A stretch of DNA of 32,069 nt from Legionella tucsonensis (GCF_001468035.1 NZ_LNZA01000004.1:16097-48165), one strand, 5' to 3'. Positions 1 to 8,620 are shown, counted from the first letter of the stretch. Numbers and translations are program-made. The notes: generated from the sequence alone by a model not told the origin.

Positions 1-706
1 AAGGTTTATTTGACACAGAATCAACGGGCGGCAAGGGTTCTTCAGGTAGTATTTCATTGTCAAGCGTATGATGCCGTGAAAAAATATAAAATGCGGCGGG
101 TTCAGGTACCATAAATTCATAATATAAGCGTTTTCCATAATTCACCACTTTCGCCCGGTAATATTTATCAACCCAACGATAAATACCACTTTTATTATCA
201 CCATCTGTATTCTCAAATTGATGATAATTTTTTTCTTCAAATTCATCTAAAGTTCGGATTACTCGTTCTTCCCGGACACGCTCAACCAAGCTTTCTAAGG
301 AGTGCTCTACCACTTCCTTGGCATAGTTAATCGCATTAAGATCAGACTCAGTTTTGGAATTACTGGTGGAAAATTGTGTTGAGACACCGATTTGCACGGG
401 TCCAAACCCAGCCGAAACTTCGGCACCTATCTGAAAACGCGTTTCAGATTGGATGGTTTTTTGAGTTTCCTGCTGCATTTCAAATCGCTCAGTCGTTTGT
501 AGATCACGTTTACTCTCTTCCGTACGTTCAAACTCACTGGTTATGGTTTCTTCCATCTGTCGTAAACGACGGTGATGACGACCACGGCTTTCTGTCGCCA
601 TGACATTCTCGATATGAGCAACTTCTCCAGCAGCATAGCGAACGAGAGTTTGTTTAACTACCTTTAAATCGGCAATGCCAATGGGTTTAATCTTTGGTTT
701 GGTCAT
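1..706 (-). CDS. Putative eCIS-associated accessory protein, 3' part beyond window
   Basis: This leftward open frame starts at ATG 706-704 behind a strong AAGGAGG site 6 nt upstream, and it is still open at base 1, so only about 235 N-terminal residues are visible. The N-terminus reads IGIADLKVVKQTLVRYAAGE, followed by VAHIENVM. Next comes a charged Arg/Glu/Gln-rich helical stretch (about residues 40-95), then a Ser/Gly/Gln segment and a second charged helical part. From memory, the GEVAHIENV motif followed by a charged 'RHHRRLRQ...E..RDLQTTERFE' helix recurs in large uncharacterised proteins of extracellular contractile injection system loci. That link is recollection, not a search result. 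It overlaps the upstream gene by 20 nt, so the two are probably translationally coupled. No signal peptide or membrane segment is seen. The function is unknown, and it could also be an unrelated structural protein. Confidence 0.7.
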   Translation of the reverse strand, partial: MTKPKIKPIGIADLKVVKQTLVRYAAGEVAHIENVMATESRGRHHRRLRQMEETITSEFERTEESKRDLQTTERFEMQQETQKTIQSETRFQIGAEVSAGFGPVQIGVSTQFSTSNSKTESDLNAINYAKEVVEHSLESLVERVREERVIRTLDEFEEKNYHQFENTDGDNKSGIYRWVDKYYRAKVVNYGKRLYYEFMVPEPAAFYIFSRHHTLDNEILPEEPLPPVDSVSNKP

Positions 707-1727
707 TTGATGCCTCCTTTCTACGTACCATTACAGGGACACCTCTAACCAAGGTAACTCGTTTTGTATACTCTAATTTAAAAGCTTCACTCTCCAGTTC
801 GGCTTCTTGTCTTTCTAATAAGGCACTGAGTTGAGTTGCGTCATGAATATCTAGAGAGATCCCCAACCGCTCTAAAGTCTTTGCCGCATCACTACCAATT
901 TCCTTAGCCGTTAGAATCCAGGGCGCTTTTCGAGTACTGATTGAACCCCCAGAATCTGGAATAGGTTTCATTTTTTCTGATTCTTCTTTTTCTGTAGCTT
1001 CAGCTAATTTGGCATGAAATACTTTGACGATTTGTGTACGCGTTGCTTGTAATTGAGCGATTGCCTTTCTTGTTTCTGCAATTTTATTGCTGACGCTCAC
1101 TGGGATTAAGCTACTATCTTCATTCTGCTCAGATTCTTTAGTATCTTCTGTTTTTACTGCCCGCACTAATTCATTGGGTACAGCAAAAGACCATTTATTA
1201 AAGTCATTGATTAAATCGTTAAAGTCATCTCCAACTACCAATCGCTCTAAAAAATGCCAGAATCTAAGCCAGAATTCGATTACAGGGCGATCTTGAGCAC
1301 GTCGCGCGATTAAGGCAACATTACTGTAATAGCTATGCCATAATAGTTCTTTTAGCTGCTTAAATTCCGCACTCCCTACAAAATCTTCCAAGGAATTAAA
1401 ACTCGAATTAATTTGTTTTAATAAGGGATTGAAAAAGGATTTAAATTGGGTTTTATTTTCAGAGATTTTCAAAAAACGCTGAACTTCTGCTTGCCGAACT
1501 AAAAAAGGGTGCCAATTGGGGGCACGTAAAAAATAAGTGGATGAATCCATAAAATCATTGGAAACACGACGACGTGCGTCGGCCAAAGAAACATCATTTG
1601 TAGTCAGTGCTGTTATGCGATTCACCCATTGATGGCCATCAAAATTAATGGTGGGCCCTGGCGTTGATTCCCCAACCTCAGGATTTCGGATAATAACGAA
1701 TTTGAATAAAATTTCTGTTTTCATCAT
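687..1727 (-). CDS. Hypothetical protein, possible eCIS-cluster component
   Basis: This protein of about 346 residues is not assigned to a known family. Its N-terminus (MMKTEILFKFVIIRNPE) is followed by a mixed alpha/beta part. A middle region is rich in Phe/Trp and basic residues (about 115-200), and the C-terminal third (from about 215) is a strongly charged, coiled-coil-like segment ending in a Lys/Arg-rich tail. The frame also has an ATG at 1742, but its GG lies directly against the codon. The ATG pair at 1727/1724 has GGATGAG about 10 nt upstream and is preferred. Its stop codon lies inside the next gene (20-nt overlap), so the two form one leftward transcription unit. It is divergent from the toxin-like gene at 1815. 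There is no signal peptide. Membership of an injection-system locus is inferred only from the neighbours. Confidence 0.65.
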   Translation of the reverse strand: MMKTEILFKFVIIRNPEVGESTPGPTINFDGHQWVNRITALTTNDVSLADARRRVSNDFMDSSTYFLRAPNWHPFLVRQAEVQRFLKISENKTQFKSFFNPLLKQINSSFNSLEDFVGSAEFKQLKELLWHSYYSNVALIARRAQDRPVIEFWLRFWHFLERLVVGDDFNDLINDFNKWSFAVPNELVRAVKTEDTKESEQNEDSSLIPVSVSNKIAETRKAIAQLQATRTQIVKVFHAKLAEATEKEESEKMKPIPDSGGSISTRKAPWILTAKEIGSDAAKTLERLGISLDIHDATQLSALLERQEAELESEAFKLEYTKRVTLVRGVPVMVRRKEASNDQTKD

Positions 1728-1778
1728 TTTAATATGTCTCATCCTGAGTCTTTTTAGTCCATAATGAACAATTATAGT

Positions 1779-1788
1779 CCTCTAGAGG
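1779..1788. promoter_or_regulatory. Perfect 10-bp palindrome in a divergent promoter region
   Basis: CCTCTAGAGG is a perfect palindrome in the 87-bp gap between the leftward pair of genes and the rightward toxin-like gene. It lies about 27 nt ahead of the toxin start, whose own ribosome site is AGGA. It could be a shared operator, but a 10-bp palindrome also arises by chance. Confidence 0.25.
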
Positions 1789-1814
1789 GATTTTTCAAAC
1801 AATAGGATAAGAAT

Positions 1815-4319
1815 ATGAGTGCTTACGAAAATTTCTCGGCCGAAATAAGTAAGAATAAAATCAAATTGAGTTTTATCTATATTTTAAGTGGAAAAAAACT
1901 GGTTATTGAACTCAGTGATTCACCTGGCGCACAGGCTAAAGGACGAATGCCAGCTTACTATCAATATTTGGAACCTATATCTGATCGTCCTTATGCTATT
2001 TTTAAACTCATAGTAGGACCTGGTATAAGTATTACACTAAACGGATATCCACCTGAGCCTTATGAACCCACTTTATTTTATCCTCTAATTGAGATTATTA
2101 GAATACAAGATCCTGAACTCGTACCCACCATTGGTACTGATTTCAATACCCATCATTTGCTTGGCGAATTCCAGGTCAATCCACCTGAACCGCCACAAGG
2201 TAAAGATGTTGGGGATCTTAAGAAATGGTATCTGTATTCGATCTCCCCCAGTAATTTTTTTACGCTTTCACCACTGAATAATGGAATTATTATTCGCCAT
2301 CAGCAATCAAAGCAGGATTTGATTATTACCGTACCACGTCATAGTGGTGATATAGAATTTTTAGATTTATTAAACCAGGTTGATCAAGTGCATTCAGATG
2401 CAAAATTTGCGTTCCAGATTAATGCAAAAGGAAGTATAGGCGCCAAGCGTGGAAATAAATTTAGTAATCTTCCTCTGCTCGAAATAGTGAAAACACCTGC
2501 TGTTAAGATCGAATTAGTACGAGAACCCATTCATTATACTCCCGGCAATGTATTACTCGGAGGCAAAAAAACCTCAAGTGAAGTGAATTTTTTTGAAATT
2601 TATGAAACAGAAAAAATAGCTAATGTACCCACACAAGGCCTGAAATTTAATGAGATTAAGTCCTATTGGCAACGGATTAATCCGAAAACAATTCCAATTA
2701 TCCAGCCTATAATTCTTAGTCCTGAACTAACAGCCATCGATTTGGCCGTTCGTTTTGTACCTGCTATTGGTGACGTGGTTGATATTGTTGAATTTACCAA
2801 AGGTTGGTATAGCGGTCGTGATTTATATGGCCGAAAATTATCGAGTACAGAAATCGCAATACTTGGTATCGGTGCACTGCTTCCTTTTGCAGCCAGCGGA
2901 GCTGCCCGCAGTGTTTCTATATTAAGGCGTTCTTTTGGACGTAGGGCAGAAAAAACAGCGCGAATACTTGAAAAAATAAAAAAGGGTGGAATCAATGCAG
3001 AAGATGCTAAACTAATTCGTGAAACTGAAAAAAGAATCAAAAAAGGACTAGCAGCTACAGCACAACAAGTGGAAGAACTGGGCAGAATCTATAAAAAAAT
3101 TAAAAGTGAACCACCTACTATTGATGATCTGCTCAATGTGGATGGTACGGGATTTATGCATAGTGAGTTACAAGAGGCTTATCGTGCCTATACCAAAGGT
3201 AAATCAAATCCAGAAAGCCCTCGCAAATGGGCCATGGGTAAAACGCGAAATCCTGAAGCAATCAAATTACTTAAAGGTTTTTTAGGCAACGACTATATAA
3301 AACGCGCCAAGGATAAACTAAGACAAACACAGCGTCTTATTAATAATTTTGAGGTTCCACGTCCCATGAATTTGTCTGATGACGAAGCCATGCAATTATT
3401 AGCGAAATTCTTTAAGCAACCCCAAAAACTTACAGAACGACTTGAAGATTTCTTTCCGACTACTTTTGCAGGAATTAACCCCAAAGAGGTACTAAAAAAT
3501 TATCGAATTCGCACAGCCTCCGTCAGCCAGGGAAGTTTCAATGTTCTTAAAGGGAATTTAGCTGAAATTCTTTCCAAGGAAATCAAACTAAAACATCTTG
3601 ATGAAATTCGCAAAACCGTACCTGATGCCAAACTGATTAGCGGTCTTAAAATTCAATTAATGAAAAATGGAAAACTCAATCCAGAAAAATTATTTGCTGA
3701 TGATATAATTGCTGTCATTGAAAAAGGTAATTTAAAAATTCTCAAGTTGTATGAGGTAAAATCAGGCTTTCGAGGGGGGCATGAAGCTACCGAACAGATT
3801 TTTGATTGGATAGAAGGACGCCTGGCTCATGCAGAAGGAAGCAGATTGCTTCTGCCCAATGGCCAACATTTTACCTACGATCCCGGCAGCCTGGGAAAAG
3901 GTCATGTCATTGGCCTAAATAATGCCCCTCGGTGCATTATAACAGCTAAAGGAGCGTCACATTTAGGAGTTGATTCCAGCATGCAAGTAGCTGCAAGAAC
4001 GGAGCGTATCGAACTTGAAATCACCTCAGCACAAATGGAGGAAAAGTTAAAAAAACAATTTTTCTCTGAGTATCTTGAGGAAGTTGCTCGCAAGAAACAG
4101 TTGGCTGATTTTAGTGAGGAATTTATGGATGAATTAGCAAGTAGAAAAATAAGAACAGAGTTTAGTATTGAATATCAGGAACAATTGGCGCGTAAAAAAT
4201 CAACTGAAATCTTGGTGGATGTTATACCTACACCACAAGTGGAGTACCTTGAAGAGGTGACCTCATCCCAACTTGATTATCTTGTTGCAGAAATCTTCAG
4301 CAAGGTCACCATAAAATAA
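1815..4319 (+). CDS. Large toxin-like protein: pre-toxin segment plus C-terminal PD-(D/E)XK nuclease domain
   Basis: The 834-residue protein starts at ATG 1815, 7 nt after AGGA. Residues 1-300 are a beta-rich N-terminal region with no recognised fold and no signal peptide. Residues about 309-371 read FVPAIGDVVDIVEFTKGWYS then GRDLYG and an Ala/Gly/Leu-rich hydrophobic stretch. This resembles the pre-toxin TG (PT-TG) segment that precedes toxin domains in polymorphic toxins. A basic helical linker follows (about 372-600). The C-terminal domain has Asp629/Asp630, then Glu647-Val-Lys649 on the next strand (LYEVKSG). The D...ExK order and spacing match the PD-(D/E)XK nuclease fold, with a downstream Gln (EQIFDW) in the usual helix. 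The last 130 residues contain a repeated F(S)xEYxE(E/Q)xAxK(K) motif. The inferred role is a DNA- or RNA-cleaving effector delivered by the adjacent machinery. No obvious immunity gene follows. Confidence 0.75.
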   Translation: MSAYENFSAEISKNKIKLSFIYILSGKKLVIELSDSPGAQAKGRMPAYYQYLEPISDRPYAIFKLIVGPGISITLNGYPPEPYEPTLFYPLIEIIRIQDPELVPTIGTDFNTHHLLGEFQVNPPEPPQGKDVGDLKKWYLYSISPSNFFTLSPLNNGIIIRHQQSKQDLIITVPRHSGDIEFLDLLNQVDQVHSDAKFAFQINAKGSIGAKRGNKFSNLPLLEIVKTPAVKIELVREPIHYTPGNVLLGGKKTSSEVNFFEIYETEKIANVPTQGLKFNEIKSYWQRINPKTIPIIQPIILSPELTAIDLAVRFVPAIGDVVDIVEFTKGWYSGRDLYGRKLSSTEIAILGIGALLPFAASGAARSVSILRRSFGRRAEKTARILEKIKKGGINAEDAKLIRETEKRIKKGLAATAQQVEELGRIYKKIKSEPPTIDDLLNVDGTGFMHSELQEAYRAYTKGKSNPESPRKWAMGKTRNPEAIKLLKGFLGNDYIKRAKDKLRQTQRLINNFEVPRPMNLSDDEAMQLLAKFFKQPQKLTERLEDFFPTTFAGINPKEVLKNYRIRTASVSQGSFNVLKGNLAEILSKEIKLKHLDEIRKTVPDAKLISGLKIQLMKNGKLNPEKLFADDIIAVIEKGNLKILKLYEVKSGFRGGHEATEQIFDWIEGRLAHAEGSRLLLPNGQHFTYDPGSLGKGHVIGLNNAPRCIITAKGASHLGVDSSMQVAARTERIELEITSAQMEEKLKKQFFSEYLEEVARKKQLADFSEEFMDELASRKIRTEFSIEYQEQLARKKSTEILVDVIPTPQVEYLEEVTSSQLDYLVAEIFSKVTIK

Positions 4320-4371
4320 GGGAGGAGGATACATTTTTGGCCCCAAACTGCAAATTCAGTATCCTGCAAAA

Positions 4372-5025
4372 TTAACGAAATATAATCTGGGTATCACCAG
4401 AATTCATCTCGCGCTTCGAATCACATCCATGTGCAAGACCGCATAAATCCTTAACCGTTTCTTTTAAACAGTGTGCCTGGGTAAGCTTTTTTTGTAAAAA
4501 CCGGCTGGTATTGATGGCCTCTTTCGAATTGTCTTGTGACCAATAAGCCATGGTCGATAGAAAAATGAGGGTCAACCCTGTCTCTTCAATAGCGCGGCGG
4601 GAATAAGTTGCTGAGCGTTGAGCCGCCTCTCTCCACCATTGTACTGTTCTGCTCACTCGCAAAAGTGCGGGCAATTGCACATGAATATGCCCCACCTCCA
4701 ACTGGGACCAAAGCATTTGTCTCACAACATTGCGATTGCTTTGCAGTACTTGAAACCAAGACATTAAGAGTTTATGTAAACGCTCTGGAGTATTTAGCTC
4801 CATCATTTCTGGCTGCTCTGCTGTCGTTAGCATTGCCTTGTCTGCCCTATCAAAAAAAGCATCTACTAATTCATTCTTTTCACGGAAACAATAACGAATA
4901 TCCTCTAGATTAACGTTAAGCTGCTTGGCGATATCAAATAATCTCACATTCTCCCATGAAGTCTGTTCAGCTAGAGAGAGCGCAGCATTTACAATTTCAT
5001 CCTCAGTCACGTGTATTTTTTTCAT
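4372..5025 (-). CDS. TetR-family transcriptional regulator
   Basis: The start is ATG 5025-5023, with AGGA 8 nt upstream; an in-frame upstream ATG at 5070 has no such site. The product is 217 residues. Residues 1-50 form the TetR helix-turn-helix (EDEIVNAALSLAEQTSWENV...LFDIAKQLNVNLEDIRYCF), with the characteristic xxIxxAAlxL and lxdIAxxlgvs elements. The rest is an all-helical ligand-binding and dimerisation domain with many Trp residues (WFQVLQ, WWREAA, YWSQDN). A 7-5-7 inverted repeat lies 23 nt upstream of the start, consistent with autoregulation. The formaldehyde dehydrogenase gene lies upstream on the same strand, separated by about 220 nt and a hairpin, so it is a possible but unproven target. 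The ligand cannot be told from sequence. Confidence 0.88.
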   Translation of the reverse strand: MKKIHVTEDEIVNAALSLAEQTSWENVRLFDIAKQLNVNLEDIRYCFREKNELVDAFFDRADKAMLTTAEQPEMMELNTPERLHKLLMSWFQVLQSNRNVVRQMLWSQLEVGHIHVQLPALLRVSRTVQWWREAAQRSATYSRRAIEETGLTLIFLSTMAYWSQDNSKEAINTSRFLQKKLTQAHCLKETVKDLCGLAHGCDSKREMNSGDTQIIFR

Positions 5026-5047
5026 AGTTAAAATCCTTTTCTCAAAC

Positions 5048-5066
5048 TCTATACTATAGGTATAGA
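5048..5066. promoter_or_regulatory. Probable TetR operator (7-5-7 inverted repeat)
   Basis: TCTATAC-TATAG-GTATAGA is a perfect 7-bp inverted repeat with a 5-bp centre, 23 nt upstream of the tetR start. It contains TATAGT on the minus strand, which would serve as a -10 element, so a dimer bound here would block transcription of the regulator. No second copy was seen upstream of the formaldehyde dehydrogenase gene. Confidence 0.55.
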
Positions 5067-5177
5067 ACAATTCACTATCTTCTCAACTTAAACATGCAGT
5101 CATAGTATGTAATTGTTACAAAACTGGTGGTGTACTATAAGAATCTACTAGGGTATTAGTTCTGGTATATCACTCCA

Positions 5178-5216
5178 GGTTCCCCTTAGCTATCATTGCA
5201 TGGATAAAGGGTAACC
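5178..5216 (-). terminator. Hairpin downstream of formaldehyde dehydrogenase
   Basis: GGTTCCCCTT and AAGGGTAACC pair with a single mismatch over 10 bp, and an inner TATC/GATA stem continues the structure. It lies 32 nt after the dehydrogenase stop on the minus strand. No U-run follows, so it may be a transcript-stabilising or weak terminator hairpin rather than a classic intrinsic terminator. Confidence 0.35.
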
Positions 5217-5247
5217 AGGAAGAAAATACGCTATGAACGCTTTAGAC

Positions 5248-6441
5248 TTATGAAAAAGACTTATGAGGGTCAATAACAAATTTTTTAGGAGCTCCTTGGT
5301 CAAATTCAACATAAGCATGGGGAGCCTCATCTAAAGTAATAACAGAAACATTGACGGCCTTTGCTATTGGCAGTCGGTCGTTCAAAATAGCCATCATTAA
5401 ACCATAATTATATTTCATTACCGGCGTCTGGCCTGTGGCAAATGACAGTGATTTTGCCCAACCCGTACCGAGGTGTAAACTCAAAATACCTTTTTTTGCA
5501 GCTTTATCTACAGCTCCTGGATCTTCTGTGACATATAAACCGGGGATCCCAATGGCACCAGCTGCCCGAGTTACCTCCATTAATTGATTGAAAACCACAG
5601 CAGGCTCCTCAATCGCTTCCCCATCTGCATCGTGACCTCTCGCCTCAAACCCAACGCAATCAATAGCACAGTCCACTTCAGGTACCCCTAAAATTTGTTG
5701 GATTTGTTCGCACATAGATGCGTCCAAGGAGGGATTAACCGTTTGACAGCCAAAGCTTTTAGCATGAGCTAACCGGTCTTTATTGACATCACTAATTATG
5801 ACAACGGCTGCGCCAAGAAAAAATGCAGAAGCAGCTGCAGCAAGACCAACAGGACCTGCTCCTGATATAAAGACAGTTGATCCTGATTTAACACCCGCTT
5901 TGATACAACCGTGATAACCCGTAGGTAAAATATCGGAAAGACACGTTAAATCACGAATTTTTGCTAGAGCCTGATCTTTATCAGGAAATTTTAATAAATT
6001 AAAATCTGCATACGGAATCATGACATATTCTGCTTGACCACCAATCCATCCTCCGAGATCAACATAGCCATAAGCACCTCCAGCACGCAGATCATTTACA
6101 TTGAGACATACATCCGTGAATTGTTCCTTGCAATTTTTACAACGTCCGCATGCAACATTAAAGGGAACGGAACAAAGATCGCCTACCTTTATAAACTCGA
6201 CATCTGATCCTGCTTCAATCACTTCACCTGTAATCTCATGACCTAAAACCATTCCCACCGGCGCTGTCGTTCTTCCTCTCACCATATGCTGATCACTACC
6301 ACAAATATTAGTAGATATCACTTTGAGCAGCACTGCATGATTAATTTTTTTCCCTTTAGGATTAACGAATTTTGGGAAATCAATTGAATTAACTTGAACC
6401 GTTCCTTTACCGATATAAATAACACCTCGATTTGTTTGCAT
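5248..6441 (-). CDS. fdhA: Glutathione-independent formaldehyde dehydrogenase (zinc alcohol dehydrogenase family)
   Basis: The product oxidises formaldehyde to formate with NAD+ and is a cytoplasmic detoxification enzyme of the medium-chain dehydrogenase family. The start is ATG 6441-6439 with AAGGAG 6 nt upstream, giving 397 residues, close to the roughly 399 of the Pseudomonas putida enzyme. Catalytic zinc ligands are Cys47 (NICGSD) and His68/Glu69 (GHE). The structural zinc lobe has Cys98, 101, 104 and 112 (CGRCKNC...C). A Rossmann motif GAGPVG is followed by an acidic residue (ISDVN), which favours NAD. The C-terminus (FVIDPH) is typical of the subfamily. A sister zinc alcohol dehydrogenase acting on another aldehyde cannot be excluded. 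The TetR gene follows on the same strand. Confidence 0.9.
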   Translation of the reverse strand: MQTNRGVIYIGKGTVQVNSIDFPKFVNPKGKKINHAVLLKVISTNICGSDQHMVRGRTTAPVGMVLGHEITGEVIEAGSDVEFIKVGDLCSVPFNVACGRCKNCKEQFTDVCLNVNDLRAGGAYGYVDLGGWIGGQAEYVMIPYADFNLLKFPDKDQALAKIRDLTCLSDILPTGYHGCIKAGVKSGSTVFISGAGPVGLAAAASAFFLGAAVVIISDVNKDRLAHAKSFGCQTVNPSLDASMCEQIQQILGVPEVDCAIDCVGFEARGHDADGEAIEEPAVVFNQLMEVTRAAGAIGIPGLYVTEDPGAVDKAAKKGILSLHLGTGWAKSLSFATGQTPVMKYNYGLMMAILNDRLPIAKAVNVSVITLDEAPHAYVEFDQGAPKKFVIDPHKSFS

Positions 6442-6673
6442 TCCATGCTCCTTAAAGATTAGGTAGAAACATTTTTTAACAAAAATCTGATAAAACTCCA
6501 TCAGGTATTCATTTAATTTTAGCTCTTCTTGTCTTATTTTCTATCATTTTTATTCGCGGGGGAAAGTATATATGTTTTCTGCATTAAAGAGACAAAAGTG
6601 GGAAAAAGATCATTATTACAATCATTAGTGTACTAAGATATATATATATTTCATCCTATATTGCAGGTACGTT

Positions 6674-7177
6674 ATGGAAAACTATTTGATAAAAACCCCA
6701 CATCTTGGTTTACGCTTAATTAAAAAAGGGGATGAAAAATACTTAAAACCTATAGAAAGAGATCCTGCAGTTAAAGAGTTTTTTCCTGAAGGTCTTTTAA
6801 ACGATCAAGACATTAAGGATTACATTAATGAATGTCTGGTTGCTTATAAAGAGCAGCATTTGCCCTGTTTTGTTATCTTTAAGCTATCTAATGATGAATT
6901 TGTAGGAGAATCCTATTTCAACCAGCTCGAAACAGGGGAAATAAAAGTAGGATATCTCTTACATCAAAAATTTTGGCGGAAAGGATATGCTACAGAAATA
7001 TTAAAAGCGCTTCTGCGCTGGGCAAAGGAACATATAGAAACGGATTATATTATCGCCTATGCCGATAGGAAGAATACCGCTTCATTCCGAGTCATGAAAA
7101 AATGCGGGATGAAGTATTATAAAAAGGGGCATTATAAGGATATGGCTTGTTATTTTTATCGAATTCGTAATCAATAA
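6674..7177 (+). CDS. GNAT-family N-acetyltransferase (RimJ/RimL type)
   Basis: This 167-residue protein has the typical length of RimJ/RimL-like GNAT enzymes, which transfer acetyl from acetyl-CoA to an amine. It starts LIKTPHLGLRLIKKGDEKYL, the usual 'T.rL.LR.l...D' opening. The acetyl-CoA loop is KFWRKGYATE (Q/RxxGxA type, about residues 97-106). It ends with the conserved NxxSxRVMKKCGM element (about 138-150). An AGG 7 nt before ATG 6674 is a modest ribosome site. The gene is transcribed alone, convergent with the deacylase that ends only 2 nt after its stop. The substrate is unknown. Confidence 0.88.
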   Translation: MENYLIKTPHLGLRLIKKGDEKYLKPIERDPAVKEFFPEGLLNDQDIKDYINECLVAYKEQHLPCFVIFKLSNDEFVGESYFNQLETGEIKVGYLLHQKFWRKGYATEILKALLRWAKEHIETDYIIAYADRKNTASFRVMKKCGMKYYKKGHYKDMACYFYRIRNQ

Positions 7178-7179
7178 AT

Positions 7180-8370
7180 CTAGGGTGTGTTTACATTGCC
7201 ACTACTTTGAGAATCAACACAGAAAAAAGTGATTACATTCTTCATTACTTTTTCACAGAGGTCAAGTTGTTCTATTGTTATAAATTCATTAGGATTATGT
7301 GCCTGTTTAATATCACCAGGACCACAAATAAGCGTAGGGATATTCGCGTTTTGAATTATTCCCGCTTCCGTTCCATAAGAAACTTTTAATCGCTTTTTAA
7401 TTCCAGTCACTGCACGAACTATTCTCATGATGGATGAATCTTCAAAAGCACAAAATCCTGGTGCATCAGAAGTTTCATCAAAATAAATCATAGCTTCAGA
7501 ATAGATTTTTCTCATCTCAGGCAACAGTTCATCATTAACATAATTTTCAATTTGACTGCGAAAATTTACAATGGGAAATTGATGGATATAACGCACTTCA
7601 AGAATAAATTCGCAAACTCCAGGAATTACATTTGTTGCATTACCGCCACTGACAATATTGACGGTTATCGTACTGAATGGACAATCAAAATCATTATCAA
7701 ATGGCCCGTTTTCTTTTACATAACGACCAATAGAATTAATATAAGAAATTAAACGACTCCCATACTCAATTGCATTACATCCTTCAAAAGCAAGAGAAGA
7801 ATGAACTGCTTTTCCCTGTATCTGACAATGATAAAGCTTTCTGGATTTTCCACCTATTATTGGTCGCATATTAGAAGGCTCACCAACAATACAACCCTCT
7901 GGCCGAATATCATTTTTTTTTAAAAAATCAAGCACATAGTTTATTCCAACACAACCTATTTCTTCATCGCAAGTAAATGAAAAATGAATCGGCTTCAATA
8001 GTTTTAACTTTTTAAACTCAGGTACAAGAGCAAGAATAACGGCAAGAAATCCCTTCATATCACATGCACCACGACCATAAATTTTATTATCAGACTCTGT
8101 GGCAACAAAAGGATCTGTATTCCATACCTGTCCCCCTACAGGGACCACATCAGTATGACCTGACAGAAGAATACCTCCTTTTGTTTGGCCATTACTCGCA
8201 GGAATTGTTGCAAATAAATTAACTCTGGACTCTGTCGGTCCGGGTATAATTTGAGAATGAATTTGATTTAATTTAAACCAGTCATCAATTGTTTCAATGA
8301 GCTCCAAATTCGCAGTGTTGGAAATAGAATTGAAGCTGATGAGATGAGCTAACCACTGTAAAATATCCAT
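7180..8370 (-). CDS. argE: M20-family metallodeacylase, acetylornithine deacetylase (ArgE) type
   Basis: This is a two-zinc amidohydrolase expected to remove an acyl group from an N-acyl amino acid, with N2-acetylornithine the best guess. The start is ATG 8370-8368, with AAGGA about 6 nt upstream; the in-frame ATG at 8376 sits inside the ribosome site. The product is 396 residues, slightly longer than E. coli ArgE (383). Metal and catalytic motifs run in order: SGHTDVVP (His metal ligand, catalytic Asp), GRGACDMKG (bridging Asp), CDEEIG (general-base Glu), VGEPS (Glu ligand), GKAVHSS (dimer-interface His) and AHNPNEF (final His ligand). No arginine pathway gene is adjacent, so a role in salvage or degradation of another N-acyl compound is possible. 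It is divergent from the ligase operon at 8621. Confidence 0.85.
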   Translation of the reverse strand: MDILQWLAHLISFNSISNTANLELIETIDDWFKLNQIHSQIIPGPTESRVNLFATIPASNGQTKGGILLSGHTDVVPVGGQVWNTDPFVATESDNKIYGRGACDMKGFLAVILALVPEFKKLKLLKPIHFSFTCDEEIGCVGINYVLDFLKKNDIRPEGCIVGEPSNMRPIIGGKSRKLYHCQIQGKAVHSSLAFEGCNAIEYGSRLISYINSIGRYVKENGPFDNDFDCPFSTITVNIVSGGNATNVIPGVCEFILEVRYIHQFPIVNFRSQIENYVNDELLPEMRKIYSEAMIYFDETSDAPGFCAFEDSSIMRIVRAVTGIKKRLKVSYGTEAGIIQNANIPTLICGPGDIKQAHNPNEFITIEQLDLCEKVMKNVITFFCVDSQSSGNVNTP

Positions 8371-8620
8371 TGCCATCCTTGAATGATCAATTAGTAATCA
8401 CTTTGGACTACAAATTACACGGTGTCAAGGTGCTTGGACTTAGCAATAATTCAAGTTTACTTAGCAAAGACAATAAACTTCAAAATAAGCATAGTATAGA
8501 AGCTGAAAATCAGCATTAATCCAGAGCGAATTTCTATAGATAATATCTCAATAAATCCCAGCAGTATTTTTTACATAGATTATAATTAATCCAAAAGGAT
8601 TTATTTCTCTAGGAGATTTT

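Noticed and set aside
376-603. Rightward open frame of 75 codons
   Set aside because: It is antisense to the coherent leftward coding frame 1-706, which has a strong ribosome site. Its composition is not protein-like.
2663-3040. Leftward open frame of 125 codons
   Set aside because: It lies wholly inside the 834-residue toxin-like gene on the other strand, with no ribosome site and no recognisable motif.
4326-4365. AGGATAC / GTATCCT inverted repeat after the toxin-like gene
   Set aside because: The arms are only 7 bp with a 26-nt loop and no U-tract, too weak to call a terminator.
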